Assembly: GCA_016718565.1 (NCBI GenBank)
Contig: JADKCZ010000008.1
Location: 1 to 64,000 of the forward strand
Length of the DNA: 64,000 bases
Origin: Anaeromyxobacter sp.
Lineage (GTDB): Bacteria > Myxococcota > Myxococcia > Myxococcales > Anaeromyxobacteraceae
Direction: 5' to 3'
Shown here: positions 38,892 through 48,551 of the stretch, piece by piece
How positions within the stretch are numbered: position 1 is the stretch's first letter
Layout: each line of letters opens with the position of its first letter
Notes under the pieces: generated by a model
Seen by the model: the letters and a program-made list of their open reading frames with translations, nothing else
The model's database searches: none
What the model was told of the DNA's origin: nothing
Program-made: the position numbers and the translations under genes

Positions 38892-39238
38892 CCTGGAACC
38901 CTCCCCTTGAACCTTCGGACCGGATGGTCAGAAGTGTTGCCTGTGACCCCGGGCAGCGCAGCCGCCTCGGTCCGGCGAATTCTTGGGTCGCACCGAGGGG
39001 GACTCCAGCGCTCTTCGGGGGCTGTGCCAGGACGCGCAGTGAACCTGATCCAGGCGAGCCGCCGGCCTGCCCCAGGTCAAGCCGGGCGGCCTCGGCTGCG
39101 CTCCCGTGCGCAGCCGGTGGCGGGCTGCCGCAGCCCTGCCGGGGCCAGCCCGCGCGCCAGACGAGCGGGGCGGAGGCGCTGGCGCGCCCCCGCCCCGGGG
39201 AACGGACGCAGGGGCCGATGGCCCCGCGTCACCTCACG
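38892..39238. other. Intergenic region between the two decaheme genes
   Basis: No gene is supported in these 347 bases. The left end (38892-38905) holds the ribosome-binding site of copy 1 and presumably its promoter lies further right. The right part holds the hairpin at 39167-39196, which lies 43 bases beyond the stop of copy 2. I could not find a -24/-12 element on the minus strand. Confidence 0.6.
39167..39196. terminator. Hairpin terminator of decaheme copy 2
   Basis: GGGGCGGAGGCGC and GCGCCCCCGCCCC again form a 13-bp stem with one mismatch, with loop TGGC. It is a duplicate of the stem at 36138-36167; each lies 43 bases beyond a decaheme stop codon. Confidence 0.65.
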
Positions 39239-41890
39239 TCACGGCGTGGCCGCGTCGATCAGCGTCTGGCGGCCGTCCGGGAACACCGACGGCACCCAGC
39301 CCTGGCCAAAGCGGTGGACGTCCAGGCCGAACTGCACCACCGGGTCGCTCGAGCCGTGGCAGCTCATGCAGGAGGCCGCGGTGGGCCCCATGAGCACGTC
39401 GTCGAGCAGGTTGTTGTACGGCGCCGGGCCGGTCTCGACCGTGAGCCCCACCGCCATGAGCGGGTTCGGCACGTGCGCCACCGAGCCGTCCACGTGGCAG
39501 GCGGCGCAGTCGGCCAGCGAGCGCGGGTAGTGGATCGAGATGTAGTTGTGGTTCTTGGTCACGGCGGCGGTGTTGGCCGGATCACACTGCGTCCCGGTGG
39601 CCGCGGACGGTGCGCCCGACCCGGCCACCACCTGGCAGCCGGAGCCCGGCCAGCTCGGGACCGCGGCCAGGGCGGCGTCGGTGCCGAAGAAGTAGACGCC
39701 GTTGGTGCGGTAGTAGACCAGCGGCACGCCGGTCTGGCCGGCCGAGTGGATGCGGTGGACCATGTTGCGCAGGTCGTAGCTCTGGCCGGGCAGGCCGTCG
39801 TAGGTCTCGGCCGCCACCAGGCCCATGTTGATCCGGTTGTTCTGCTCGTTGGCCGCCGGGTTGTGGCACATCTCGCACAGGTCGATGCTGTCGACCCGGT
39901 TGCCGCCGTGCTGGTACATGCTGCCCTCGTGGCAGGCGTTGCACTTGGCGATGTCCACGATGTTGCGGCGCACCGTGGGCGCCGGGGCGCCGCTGGCGGG
40001 CACGAACTCGAAGACCGGCGACGGCGAGCGCACCTGGATGATCTCATGGGTCGTCCCGGCGGCCGGGGCGAACCGCACCTGCGGCTTGCCCTGCACCGAG
40101 ACGATGGCCAGCGTCGCGCTGGTGACCTCGGGGGTCACCGTGGTGGTGGCCAGGTTGCCCGCGCAGGAGGTGTTGGTGGCGGTGACGTTGACCGCTCCAC
40201 CGGGCTGGCCCGGCGAGGAGCCGATGCCCGCGTTCACCCAGTCGTTGGCCTGGGCGTAAGCGCGCAGGATGCTGAGGTTGCTGGCGGTGGCGCCGGTGGC
40301 CGCGCTGGCCGTGGCGCCGAAGAAGACCGGGGCGCCCCCGGCGAAGTCGGTGTTGCAGGGGTTCACGGCCACGAAGCCCGCGCCGGTGTCCTGCTCCGCC
40401 GTCCAGGTGATGGCCAGGGTGGCCGGCGGGCCCGCCGCCGGGGTGACCGAGGTGATGGCCATGCGGATGGTCTTGCCGACCTCGACCGACTGATCGTCGC
40501 CGTCCCAGATGACGCCGGCGCGCGCCGTGACCAGGCCGTTGTGGAAGTCGGCCAGCGTGGTCTTCTGCGAGACGGCCCCGTTGTGGCAGCCGGCGCAGCT
40601 GGTGGTGGCGGTGAAGCCCGAGTGCAGGGCCAGGTTCCCCGTGTCCATGCCGAAGCCGGTCCAGCCGTCGTGGCAGGAGATGCAGAGCTGGTAGGTGGGC
40701 GGGCGGCTCACGATGGCCGCCAGGCTCTGCGAGCCGGTCGCCACGTTGTGGCAGACGCTGCAGTTCTGCATGAAGCCCGGGAAGCCGACCGAGAAGGGCG
40801 AGGAGAGCTCGGCCACGGGCGGGTTGGACCCGGCCACGATGCGGAGCGAGCCGTTGCGCGCGTAGGTCCCGGCCGGCTTCTCGACCGTGAACGCCGCCGG
40901 GGGCAGCGGCCCGGCGGCGCCGTCCGGATCGAGGGTGGCGGTGAGGGTGGCGGCCGGCATGCTGTGCGAGTTGTGGATGCCGTGCACGTAGCCCATGAGG
41001 CGGGTGCCCTGGGCGGTCCCGGCGGCGCCCGAGGTGCCCAGGCGCGACTCGGAGGAGTCGAAGCGGTTGTGGCACACCACGCAGCCCTCGATGCCCTTCG
41101 GGTTGGCGCCGTGGTGCTCGGCCGACTCGGCGCCCTCGGGCTCGCGGAAGACGTTGTCGCCGTGGCAGTTGACGCAGGAGGTGTTGGTGATGGTGAAGTT
41201 GTCGGCCCCGCCGAGGTGGGACACCACCGTCACGGCGTCCGGCGCGTTGCCGCTGTCCACCGTGAGGAGGAAGGTCGTGCCCGCCGGGAGGGGCGGCAGC
41301 GGCACGGGCAGGGCGGCCAGGGCGGCCGGGCCCAGGCCGGCGAAGGTGGCCTCGTAGTCGCCGTTGGAGAGGGGCGTCACGGTGACCGGGTTGGTGGTCA
41401 GGCTGACGCTGGTGCGCACGCCGGCGCCGTTGGCGCCGCGGTTCCAGTAGTAGGCCCGGGCCACGCGGGTGAAGGCGTTGGCGTTCACGCCGTCGACCTT
41501 GACGTTGAAGCGGACGCGGATGCTGGTGTCGGTGGGGAGCACGGCCTGCACCGCCTCCTCGCTCACCGTCTTGATGCCGCGCTGGGCGTGCCTGGCGGCC
41601 AGGTCGCTGTGGCAGCCGGCGCACTGCTCGATGGCGGCCACGGGGGCGGTCCCGGCCGGGCCGGTCGGGCCGGTCGGGCCCACGCTGCCGTCCGCGCCGG
41701 CAGGACCGGTGGGGCCGGTGGGCCCGCTGGGGCCAGCCGGGCCGGCGGGCCCGGTGCCGCCGGTCGGGCCCGAGGGGCCCGCCGCGCCGTCGGCCCCGGC
41801 CGGACCGGTGTCGCCCGAGCAGGCGGACAGGACCAGGGCCAGCGCCCCCGCGAACAGCGCTGCCTTCCCGAATGACGATGACGTGTGCAT
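39239..41890 (-). CDS. Decaheme c-type lipoprotein with collagen-like stalk (OmcA/MtrC family), copy 2
   Basis: The 883-residue protein starts MHTSSSFGK, has a LSAC lipobox (Cys24), 19 Gly-X-Y triplets (residues 26-82, one weaker GGT) and ten CxxCH sites: CAGCH, CVNCH, CVVCH, CSVCH, CISCH, CAGCH, CNACH, CEMCH, CAACH, CMSCH. Heme spacing parallels copy 1. Both copies share GYHxH/GIHNSH-type blocks, NPCNTDF, QHGGNRVDS, DDVLMGPTAASCMSCH and a C-terminal GRQTL. The ATG at 41890 has GGAGG eight bases upstream; a longer in-frame start at 42106 was rejected. It is probably an independent unit with its own terminator. Confidence 0.9.
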   Translation of the reverse strand: MHTSSSFGKAALFAGALALVLSACSGDTGPAGADGAAGPSGPTGGTGPAGPAGPSGPTGPTGPAGADGSVGPTGPTGPAGTAPVAAIEQCAGCHSDLAARHAQRGIKTVSEEAVQAVLPTDTSIRVRFNVKVDGVNANAFTRVARAYYWNRGANGAGVRTSVSLTTNPVTVTPLSNGDYEATFAGLGPAALAALPVPLPPLPAGTTFLLTVDSGNAPDAVTVVSHLGGADNFTITNTSCVNCHGDNVFREPEGAESAEHHGANPKGIEGCVVCHNRFDSSESRLGTSGAAGTAQGTRLMGYVHGIHNSHSMPAATLTATLDPDGAAGPLPPAAFTVEKPAGTYARNGSLRIVAGSNPPVAELSSPFSVGFPGFMQNCSVCHNVATGSQSLAAIVSRPPTYQLCISCHDGWTGFGMDTGNLALHSGFTATTSCAGCHNGAVSQKTTLADFHNGLVTARAGVIWDGDDQSVEVGKTIRMAITSVTPAAGPPATLAITWTAEQDTGAGFVAVNPCNTDFAGGAPVFFGATASAATGATASNLSILRAYAQANDWVNAGIGSSPGQPGGAVNVTATNTSCAGNLATTTVTPEVTSATLAIVSVQGKPQVRFAPAAGTTHEIIQVRSPSPVFEFVPASGAPAPTVRRNIVDIAKCNACHEGSMYQHGGNRVDSIDLCEMCHNPAANEQNNRINMGLVAAETYDGLPGQSYDLRNMVHRIHSAGQTGVPLVYYRTNGVYFFGTDAALAAVPSWPGSGCQVVAGSGAPSAATGTQCDPANTAAVTKNHNYISIHYPRSLADCAACHVDGSVAHVPNPLMAVGLTVETGPAPYNNLLDDVLMGPTAASCMSCHGSSDPVVQFGLDVHRFGQGWVPSVFPDGRQTLIDAATP
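41645..41815 (-). repeat. Collagen-like Gly-X-Y coding repeat of decaheme copy 2
   Basis: Nineteen Gly-X-Y triplets, mostly GPA, GPT and GPS, between the lipobox Cys and the first heme motif. Shorter than in copy 1, so the stalk length differs between the two proteins. Confidence 0.9.
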
Positions 41891-42310
41891 GCCTGTGTCC
41901 TCCCCGCGGGCGGCTGGAGGTGCGCCCGGAGGCAGTTGGCGCAGCAACCTTCGTGCCCGTCTGCCGCAGGGGTCTCCGCCGGCCGAGGAGCGGCCCGCGC
42001 GCCACATCCTGGGCGTAAGCGGTCCTCTCGCCCGGCCCTCCTGGAGATTGCCGGCGCCCCGCCCGGCCGATGGCCCCGACGGCCGGGTCGTTTGGGTTGC
42101 AAGCATCTGATCGAACGACCCGCTACGCCCCTGATGCTCCGGGGCCAGCGGCCCGCCGCCGACCTGGCGTCGGTCGGCCGCCTACGGCAGCCGCGCAGAG
42201 CCTGCGCGCCAGCGCGCAGGGGCGCAGGAACGGCGCACCGGCAGGTGACCCTCCCCGGGGCGGCGTGCCCTGCCAGGCCGGACCGCCGCCGACCACCAGC
42301 TGCGGGCGCC
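41891..42310. other. Intergenic region upstream of decaheme copy 2
   Basis: These 420 bases hold no supported gene. The left end carries the ribosome-binding site of copy 2. At 42201-42220 CCTGCGCG-CCAG-CGCGCAGG is a perfect 8-bp hairpin, 90 bases beyond the end of the M1 aminopeptidase (minus strand). It may be that gene's terminator, but it has no T-run. Confidence 0.55.
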
Positions 42311-44866
42311 CTAGCGCCCTCCCCGCCCCGCCAGCCAGGCCCCGATGGCGCCGCTGCACCGCTCGCGCAGCGCCACCTCCTCGGCCAGCCGCTCCAGCGT
42401 CTGGTCGAGCGCCGATCGGGCCGCCTCCACCGGGGTCTCGGCGAAGAAGGCCCGCGCCTCCTCCAGGTGGCGCCGCTCCGGCAGGGCGCCCACCGCCTCC
42501 ACCACCCGTCGGAAGAGCATGGGGGCGTTGGCCAGGCGGGCCGACACCGCCGGCCACTCGGTCCGCAGGCGCGCCCAGAAGGGATCGCGCGCCGTCCGGT
42601 TGGCCAGCAGGCCGGCCGCGAAGGAGGCCCAGTCCTGCAGCGGCACCCCGTCCCCGAGGGCCAGGTCGATGGCCCGCGCCGCCAGCGGGCCGTCCTCGAA
42701 GGAGGCCAGCGCCAGCAGCCAGCGCCGCCGGAAGGCCGGCTCCTGCTCGGCGCGGAAGAGCGCCTGGAAACGCTCGAAGCGGGCCGCGTCGCCGGCGCGG
42801 GCCGCCATGGCCACCGCGGCGTCCTGCAGGTTGGCCTCCAGCGCCGACCGCTCACCGCCGGTGAAGCGGTCGAGGCGTGCCGCCGCCTCGGCGGCCGTGG
42901 CCGGGTCCCTCGCCACCAGGCCGACCGCCCGCACCAGCGCCGCCCGGGTGAGGCGCGGCTCGTCCCCCTCCCCGGGCGCCGGCTCCCAGCCGATGCGCCC
43001 GAGCGCCTCGCCCAGCAGCCCGGCCACGAAGGCCTGGAAGCGGACCCGGTCCGGCTCCGCCACCAGCCGGTGATCCAGGGCCGAGAGGCGCGCCACCAGC
43101 TCGTCGAGCACCGCGTGGTCCGTCTCCCCCCCGCAGGCGGCCGCCAGGTCGAGCCAGGCCTCCACCGGGCGCGCCCCGCAGCGGACCAGCGCCCACTCGT
43201 CGGAGAGCAGGCCCACCCGCTCGGCGGCGCCGAGCGCCGGCAGGTGGCGGCGCAGCCCGGCGCGCAGCCCCTGGTCGGGCGCCACCCGGTACACGCCGGT
43301 GGCGCCGCCGTTCACCACCAGCCAGTCGGGCGCGCCCTCCAGCGCCACCTCGGCGGTCTCCTCCTCCAGCAGGAGGCGCCGCTCGCGCACCTGGCCGTCC
43401 ACCCCGTAGCGCAGCACCACCGGCACCGGCCAGCGGGCCCCCGGGTCCTGGTCGCCCGGCCGGGAGAAGAAGCGGCGCTGCGCCAGGCGCAGGGTGACCC
43501 CCGCCAGCGAGGCCTCCACCAGCGGGAAGCCGGGCCGCCCGATCCAGGCCTTGGCCAGCGCCAGCACCGGCTGCCCCGAGGCCTCGCCCAGGGCGCGCCA
43601 CAGGTCGTCGGCCACCGCGTTGCCGCGGGCGTGGCGCCGCATGTAGCGCCGGATGCCGTCGCGGAAGGTCCCGGCCCCCAGGTAGCCCTCGAGCATGCGG
43701 AGCACCGCCCCGCCCTTCTCGTAGGTGATGAGGTCGAAGGCCTCGGTGGCCTCGGCCACGGTGCGCACCTCGGCGTGGATGGGGTGGGTCGAGCGCAGCG
43801 CGTCGAGCCCCATGGCGGCCGCCTTGCCCTGGTCGAACTCCAGCCAGACGCGCCAGTCCGGCCGCCACTGGTCCACCACCAGGTAGGCCATCCAGGTGGC
43901 GAAGGCCTCGTTGAGCCACAGGTCGTCCCACCAGGTCATGGTGACCAGGTTGCCGAACCACTGGTGGGCCAGCTCGTGGGTCACCACCTCGGCCACCCGC
44001 TTGCGCTGCGCCAGCGACGCGGTGGCCGGATCGAGCAGCAGCGCCACCTCGCGGTAGGTGACCAGGCCGGCGTTCTCCATGGCGCCGGCCTCGAAGTCCG
44101 GCAGCCCCACCTGGTCCAGCTTGCCGAAGGCGTAGGGCAGGCCGAAGTAGTCGGTCAGGCGCGGCAGCACCTCCATCGCCACCTCCTGCCCGAAGGCGCC
44201 CAGCCCCACCCGCTCCGGCACGGCCCAGGTGCGCACCGGCACGCCGCGCGCCTGGGCGGACGGCCCGCCGTCGAGCCGGCCCACCACCAGCGCCACCAGG
44301 TAGGTGGGCAGCGGCGGCGTCTCGGCGAAGTGGTGGCGCTGGGTGGCGCCCAGCTCCTCCAGCCGCTCCCGCGCGCCGTTGGAGAGCACCGCCAGCCCCG
44401 CCGCCGCCTCCACCGCCAGCCGCCACGGCGCCTTGAAGCCCGGCTCGTCGAGGCACGGGAAGACCCGCCGGGCGTCGGCGGCCTCGAACTGGGTGGCCGC
44501 CAGCCCCGGGCCGGCCAGGTAGAGGCCGCGCAGGCCGTCGCAGAAGGCGCCCCGCCAGGCCAGCTCCAGCGTGGCCGGGCCGGCCGGGACCTCGGCCGGC
44601 AGGGTGAGGATGGCCGTCTCGCTCTCCGGCTCGAGCCGCACCGCGGCGCGGTGGGCCCGCCCGCCCGCGGTCAGCACGGCACGGGTGAGCTCCAGGTCGG
44701 CGGCGTGCAGCACCACCTCGGTGACCGGGCGCGCCAGCTCGAGGTCGAGCCGGAGCTCCCCGCTGAAGGTCCGCGACTCGAGGTCGATGGCCAGCCGGGC
44801 GTCATGTCGGACCGGGCGGACGTGGAGCGGGAGGCGGAAAGCGCGGTCCTGCGTGGGGTGGATCAT
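42311..44866 (-). CDS. pepN: M1-family aminopeptidase
   Basis: An 851-residue zinc aminopeptidase. The substrate-recognition motif GAMEN (about residue 260) and the zinc-binding HELAHQWFGN (about 295), followed by WLNEAFA for the third ligand, are intact. The C-terminal half is a long helical ERAP1-like domain. The protein should release N-terminal amino acids from peptides. The start at 44866 was chosen from GAGGAA just upstream. It diverges from the acyl-CoA dehydrogenase gene with 181 bases between the start codons. Confidence 0.85.
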   Translation of the reverse strand: MIHPTQDRAFRLPLHVRPVRHDARLAIDLESRTFSGELRLDLELARPVTEVVLHAADLELTRAVLTAGGRAHRAAVRLEPESETAILTLPAEVPAGPATLELAWRGAFCDGLRGLYLAGPGLAATQFEAADARRVFPCLDEPGFKAPWRLAVEAAAGLAVLSNGARERLEELGATQRHHFAETPPLPTYLVALVVGRLDGGPSAQARGVPVRTWAVPERVGLGAFGQEVAMEVLPRLTDYFGLPYAFGKLDQVGLPDFEAGAMENAGLVTYREVALLLDPATASLAQRKRVAEVVTHELAHQWFGNLVTMTWWDDLWLNEAFATWMAYLVVDQWRPDWRVWLEFDQGKAAAMGLDALRSTHPIHAEVRTVAEATEAFDLITYEKGGAVLRMLEGYLGAGTFRDGIRRYMRRHARGNAVADDLWRALGEASGQPVLALAKAWIGRPGFPLVEASLAGVTLRLAQRRFFSRPGDQDPGARWPVPVVLRYGVDGQVRERRLLLEEETAEVALEGAPDWLVVNGGATGVYRVAPDQGLRAGLRRHLPALGAAERVGLLSDEWALVRCGARPVEAWLDLAAACGGETDHAVLDELVARLSALDHRLVAEPDRVRFQAFVAGLLGEALGRIGWEPAPGEGDEPRLTRAALVRAVGLVARDPATAAEAAARLDRFTGGERSALEANLQDAAVAMAARAGDAARFERFQALFRAEQEPAFRRRWLLALASFEDGPLAARAIDLALGDGVPLQDWASFAAGLLANRTARDPFWARLRTEWPAVSARLANAPMLFRRVVEAVGALPERRHLEEARAFFAETPVEAARSALDQTLERLAEEVALRERCSGAIGAWLAGRGGR

Positions 44867-45047
44867 CGGTTCCTCGGTCGGGAGAGGGAGCCGGGTTGTG
44901 GCTGGTCGGGCGCTGGCTGTCGGCGCCCCAGATGGGCACCTGGGGGTGCGGCGCGATGCGTCAGCCACCAGCTTTGACTAGCAAGTCAACCAGCGCCGGC
45001 CAGGGGCCGGCCACGGGGCCATCTGCTCCGCCACCACCGGGGTTCGC

Positions 45048-46991
45048 ATGGCCGAGGACACGAGGGCTGTCGCCGACATCGCCAGGTCGAGGGAGGTGGC
45101 CGAGGCCGCCCGCGAGGAGGGGTGGCAGGGGGCCGGCTTCCTGCGCGACGTCTTCCTGGGGCGCCTGCGCATGGGGCTCATCCACCCCTACCCGCTGCCC
45201 GGCCCGGAGCGGCCGGCCTTCACCGCCTTCTACGAGCGGCTGGAGCGGTTCCTGCGGGAGGCGGTGGACCCGGTGGCCATCGACGAGGCCGGCGAGTACC
45301 CGGCCCCGGTGCTGGAGGGGCTGCGGGCCATGGGTGCCTTCGGGATGAAGATCCCGGTCGAGTACGGGGGCCTGGGCATGAACCAGGTGGAGTACGGCAA
45401 GGTGATGCAGCTCCTGGGCGGGCGCTGCGGCAACCTCACCGCCCTCCTCTCGGCCCACCAGTCCATCGGCGTGCCCCAGCCGCTCAAGGTCTTCGGCTCC
45501 GACCTGCTGAAGCAGAAGTACCTGCCCCGCATCGCCCGCGGGGCCATCAGCGCCTTCGCCCTCACCGAGACCGTGGTGGGCTCCGACCCGGCCCGCCTGA
45601 CCACCACCGCCGTCCGCTCGGCCGACGGCAGCCACTTCGTCCTCGACGGCTCCAAGCTCTGGTGCACCAACGGCACCATCGCCGAGCTGCTGGTGGTGAT
45701 GGCGCGCGACCCGAGGACCGACGCCATCAGCGCCTTCGTGGTGGAGACCGGCTGGCCCGGGGTGGCGGTGACGCACCGCTGCCACTTCATGGGGCTCAGG
45801 GCCCTGGCCAACGCCACCCTGCAGTTCACCGGCGTCCGCGTCCCGGCCGAGAACCTCATCGGGCAGGAGGGGCGCGGCCTCAAGATCGCCCTGACCACCC
45901 TCAACACCGGGCGGCTCTCGCTGCCGGCCGCGGTGGTGGGCGGGGCCAAGAACGCCCTCGAGCTGGCGCGCACCTGGTCGGCGGCGCGCGCCCAGTGGGG
46001 CCAGGAGATCGGCAAGCACGAGGCCATCGCGGTCAAGCTGGCCGACCTGGCCGCCACCACCTTCGCCATGGAGGCCATCGGCGACCTGGCCCAGGCGCTG
46101 GCCGACAAGCAGGGCTACGACATCCGCCTGGAGGCGGCCGCCGCCAAGGAGTGGAACACCGTGCAGGCCTGGCGGCTCCTCGACGAGACCATGCAGGTCC
46201 GCGGCGGGCGGGGCTACGAGAAGGCCTCCTCCCTGGAGGCCCGCGGCGAGGCCCCGCTGAGCGTGGAGCGCTGGATGCGCGACGCCCGCATCAACCTGAT
46301 CTTCGAGGGCTCGTCGGAGATCATGCACCTCTTCATGGCGCGCGAGGCGGTGGACCGGCACCTGCAGGTGGCCGGGGCGCTGGTGGACCCGCGGGTGCCC
46401 ACCGCGCGCAAGCTGGCGGCCCTGCCCGGCGTGGCCGCCTTCTACGCCCGCTGGTACCCGGGGCTCTGGCTGCGCGGCCTGGTGTCCCCGCGGTTCGGCG
46501 AGTTCGGCCACCTGGCGCGCCACCTGCGCTTCGTGGAGCGGTCCTCGCGCCGGCTGGCGCGCGCCGTGTTCCACGGCATGGTGGTCTTCGGCCCCACGCT
46601 GGAGAAGCGGCAGGCCTTCCTGTTCCGCTGCGTGGACGTGGCCAACGAGCTGCTGGCCATGGCGGCCAGCTGCGCCCGGGCCGAGGCGCTGCGGGCGGCG
46701 GCGCGGCCGGAGGCGGCCCGCGCGGTGGAGCTGGCCGGCCACTTCTGCGACGCCGCGGAGCGGAAGGTGCGGCGGCTCTTCCGGGCGCTCTGGGCCAACG
46801 ACGACGCGGCCGCCTACCGGCTGGGCCGGGCCGTGCTGGCCGGCGACCACGCCTGGCTGGAGCGGGGGCCCATCCCGCTGGGCGTCACCGTCGAGGACCT
46901 GCGGCCCCGCCTGCCGCCCCACCAGCCGGCCGACCACCTCCGCGCCAGCACCGCGCCGGCGAACGTGGGGGCGGAGGGGCTGGGGGCCTGA
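45048..46991 (+). CDS. Acyl-CoA dehydrogenase, VLCAD/ACAD9-like
   Basis: A 647-residue flavoprotein longer than the usual 380-residue enzyme. An N-terminal 60-residue lead precedes the helical domain and FAD-binding beta domain (FALTE... and KLWCTNG). The C-terminal helical domain carries the catalytic Glu in FEGSSEIMHLF, in the VLCAD/ACAD9 position, and about 170 further residues follow. Such enzymes oxidise long-chain acyl-CoAs and pass electrons to ETF. The ATG at 45048 has no strong ribosome-binding site; CACCGGGG lies upstream. It is a single gene followed by a kinase gene 48 bases on. Confidence 0.85.
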   Translation: MAEDTRAVADIARSREVAEAAREEGWQGAGFLRDVFLGRLRMGLIHPYPLPGPERPAFTAFYERLERFLREAVDPVAIDEAGEYPAPVLEGLRAMGAFGMKIPVEYGGLGMNQVEYGKVMQLLGGRCGNLTALLSAHQSIGVPQPLKVFGSDLLKQKYLPRIARGAISAFALTETVVGSDPARLTTTAVRSADGSHFVLDGSKLWCTNGTIAELLVVMARDPRTDAISAFVVETGWPGVAVTHRCHFMGLRALANATLQFTGVRVPAENLIGQEGRGLKIALTTLNTGRLSLPAAVVGGAKNALELARTWSAARAQWGQEIGKHEAIAVKLADLAATTFAMEAIGDLAQALADKQGYDIRLEAAAAKEWNTVQAWRLLDETMQVRGGRGYEKASSLEARGEAPLSVERWMRDARINLIFEGSSEIMHLFMAREAVDRHLQVAGALVDPRVPTARKLAALPGVAAFYARWYPGLWLRGLVSPRFGEFGHLARHLRFVERSSRRLARAVFHGMVVFGPTLEKRQAFLFRCVDVANELLAMAASCARAEALRAAARPEAARAVELAGHFCDAAERKVRRLFRALWANDDAAAYRLGRAVLAGDHAWLERGPIPLGVTVEDLRPRLPPHQPADHLRASTAPANVGAEGLGA

Positions 46992-47039
46992 CGCGCCGCG
47001 GGCCGACGGCGCGACCGGCTTTCGCTCGCCTCCGGTCCC

Positions 47040-48551
47040 GTGTACCCTGGGTCCGTGAACCTGGCCGCGATGGTGGCCCTGCTGGCCGCCTCGGTCGGCG
47101 CCTACGCGGCCCTGCTGGCCTGGCGGTTTCGCCACGCGCCCGGGCTGGCGGACCAGGGGTGGTTCGCGCTGGTGGCGCTGACGACCGCCGGGTACAGCGG
47201 CCTCAACGTCATCCCCGCCTCCGCAGGCAGCGCCGGGGCGCTCATCGTCTGGGCGGCCAAGCTCCAGCTCCTGCTGGCGGCGATCCACGCGGTGGCCTGG
47301 TTCCGCTACTGCTCCGCCTGGCTGGGGCGGCCCTGGCCGCGGGAGGCCGCGGCAGGCTGGGCCCTGCTGGCGGCCGCCCTGCCCCTGCTGCTGCCGGGCG
47401 TCGGCTATGACGGCACCGTGCGGCAGCGGCCGGTGGACACGCTGGACCTCATCTACCGGGACGCCCGGCCCACCACCTTCGGCGCGCTGGTGATGGTGGC
47501 GGTGCTGGCGATCCTGGTCGCCGTGCTGGCCCGCTTCTTCGCCGCCTGGCGCCGAGAGGTCCCCTACGCCGGGGTGCATCTCGCCTCGCTGGGGCTGCTC
47601 CTCGGCATGGCGGTCAATGACGCCCTGGTGGTGACCGGCCACCTGCGTGGCGTCTACGTGCTCGACCTGGGCTTCCTGGCGCCGCTGGCGGCGGTCACCT
47701 ACGCGCTCTCCGGCCGGGTGGTCGAGGAGGCGCGCGCATTGGCCCGCCAGTGGGCCCTGCTGGAGCGGACCGTGGTGGAGCGGACCGCCGAGCTGGCCTC
47801 GAGCCGCGAGGCGCTGCTGCGGGCCGAGAAGCTGGCGGCGCTGGGCCAGTTCTCGGCCGGGGTCTCTCACGAGGTCTCCAACCCGGCCGCGGCGGTGGCC
47901 GCCAACCTGCGGTACCTGGAGGAGGCGCTGCAGGCCGGCTCGCCGCCGCCCGACGCCCTGGAGTGCCTGGCCGAGTCGCGCCAGTCGGTGGAGCAGATCG
48001 CCCGGCTGACCCGGCAGCTGCTCGACGCCAGCCGGCTGGCCTCCGGGCCCCGGCTGAGCGGGGGGCGCCTGGCGCTGGCCGAGGTGGTGGCCGGGGTGGT
48101 CGCCGAGGCCTCGCCCCGCCTCGACGGGCGCGAGGTGCTGGTGCAGGTGCCCGCGGACCTGGAGGCGCTGGGGCAGGCCGCGGCCCTGTCACGGGTCCTG
48201 GACCGGCTGCTCGACAACGCCCTCCGCTCCCTCCGGCCGGGCCAGGCCGGCCGGGTGGCGGTGCGCGGGGAGCGGGGCGTCGGCCGGGTCAGGCTGGTGG
48301 TGGAGGACGACGGGGTGGGCATGGACCAGGAGACCCTGGCGCGCGCCTTCGACCCCTTCTTCTCGACCCGCCTCTTCGGCACCGGCAAGGGGCTCGGGCT
48401 GGCGGTGGCCCGCGGGCTGCTGCAGGCCATGCGCGGCGACCTGCGGCTGGAGCGCGCGCCCGGGGGCGGCACCCGGGCCATCGTGGAGCTGCCCCTCGCC
48501 GAGGCCCCTCCCCTCACTCCACCGTCAGGATCTCCGCCCCGTCCCCGGTGA
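47040..48551 (+). CDS. Membrane sensor histidine kinase
   Basis: The 503-residue protein has about seven transmembrane helices (residues 8-225), a short coiled-coil linker, a dimerisation domain with H-box GVSHEVSNP and a HATPase domain. Its N-box is LDNALRSL, G1 is DDGVGM and G2 is GTGKGLGL. It should autophosphorylate on His of the H-box. No response regulator is adjacent, so the partner is elsewhere. The start is one of several GTG codons (47040, 47055) or the ATG at 47070 and is not certain. Its 3' end overlaps the converging methionine aminopeptidase gene by 38 bases. Confidence 0.8.
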   Translation: MYPGSVNLAAMVALLAASVGAYAALLAWRFRHAPGLADQGWFALVALTTAGYSGLNVIPASAGSAGALIVWAAKLQLLLAAIHAVAWFRYCSAWLGRPWPREAAAGWALLAAALPLLLPGVGYDGTVRQRPVDTLDLIYRDARPTTFGALVMVAVLAILVAVLARFFAAWRREVPYAGVHLASLGLLLGMAVNDALVVTGHLRGVYVLDLGFLAPLAAVTYALSGRVVEEARALARQWALLERTVVERTAELASSREALLRAEKLAALGQFSAGVSHEVSNPAAAVAANLRYLEEALQAGSPPPDALECLAESRQSVEQIARLTRQLLDASRLASGPRLSGGRLALAEVVAGVVAEASPRLDGREVLVQVPADLEALGQAAALSRVLDRLLDNALRSLRPGQAGRVAVRGERGVGRVRLVVEDDGVGMDQETLARAFDPFFSTRLFGTGKGLGLAVARGLLQAMRGDLRLERAPGGGTRAIVELPLAEAPPLTPPSGSPPRPR

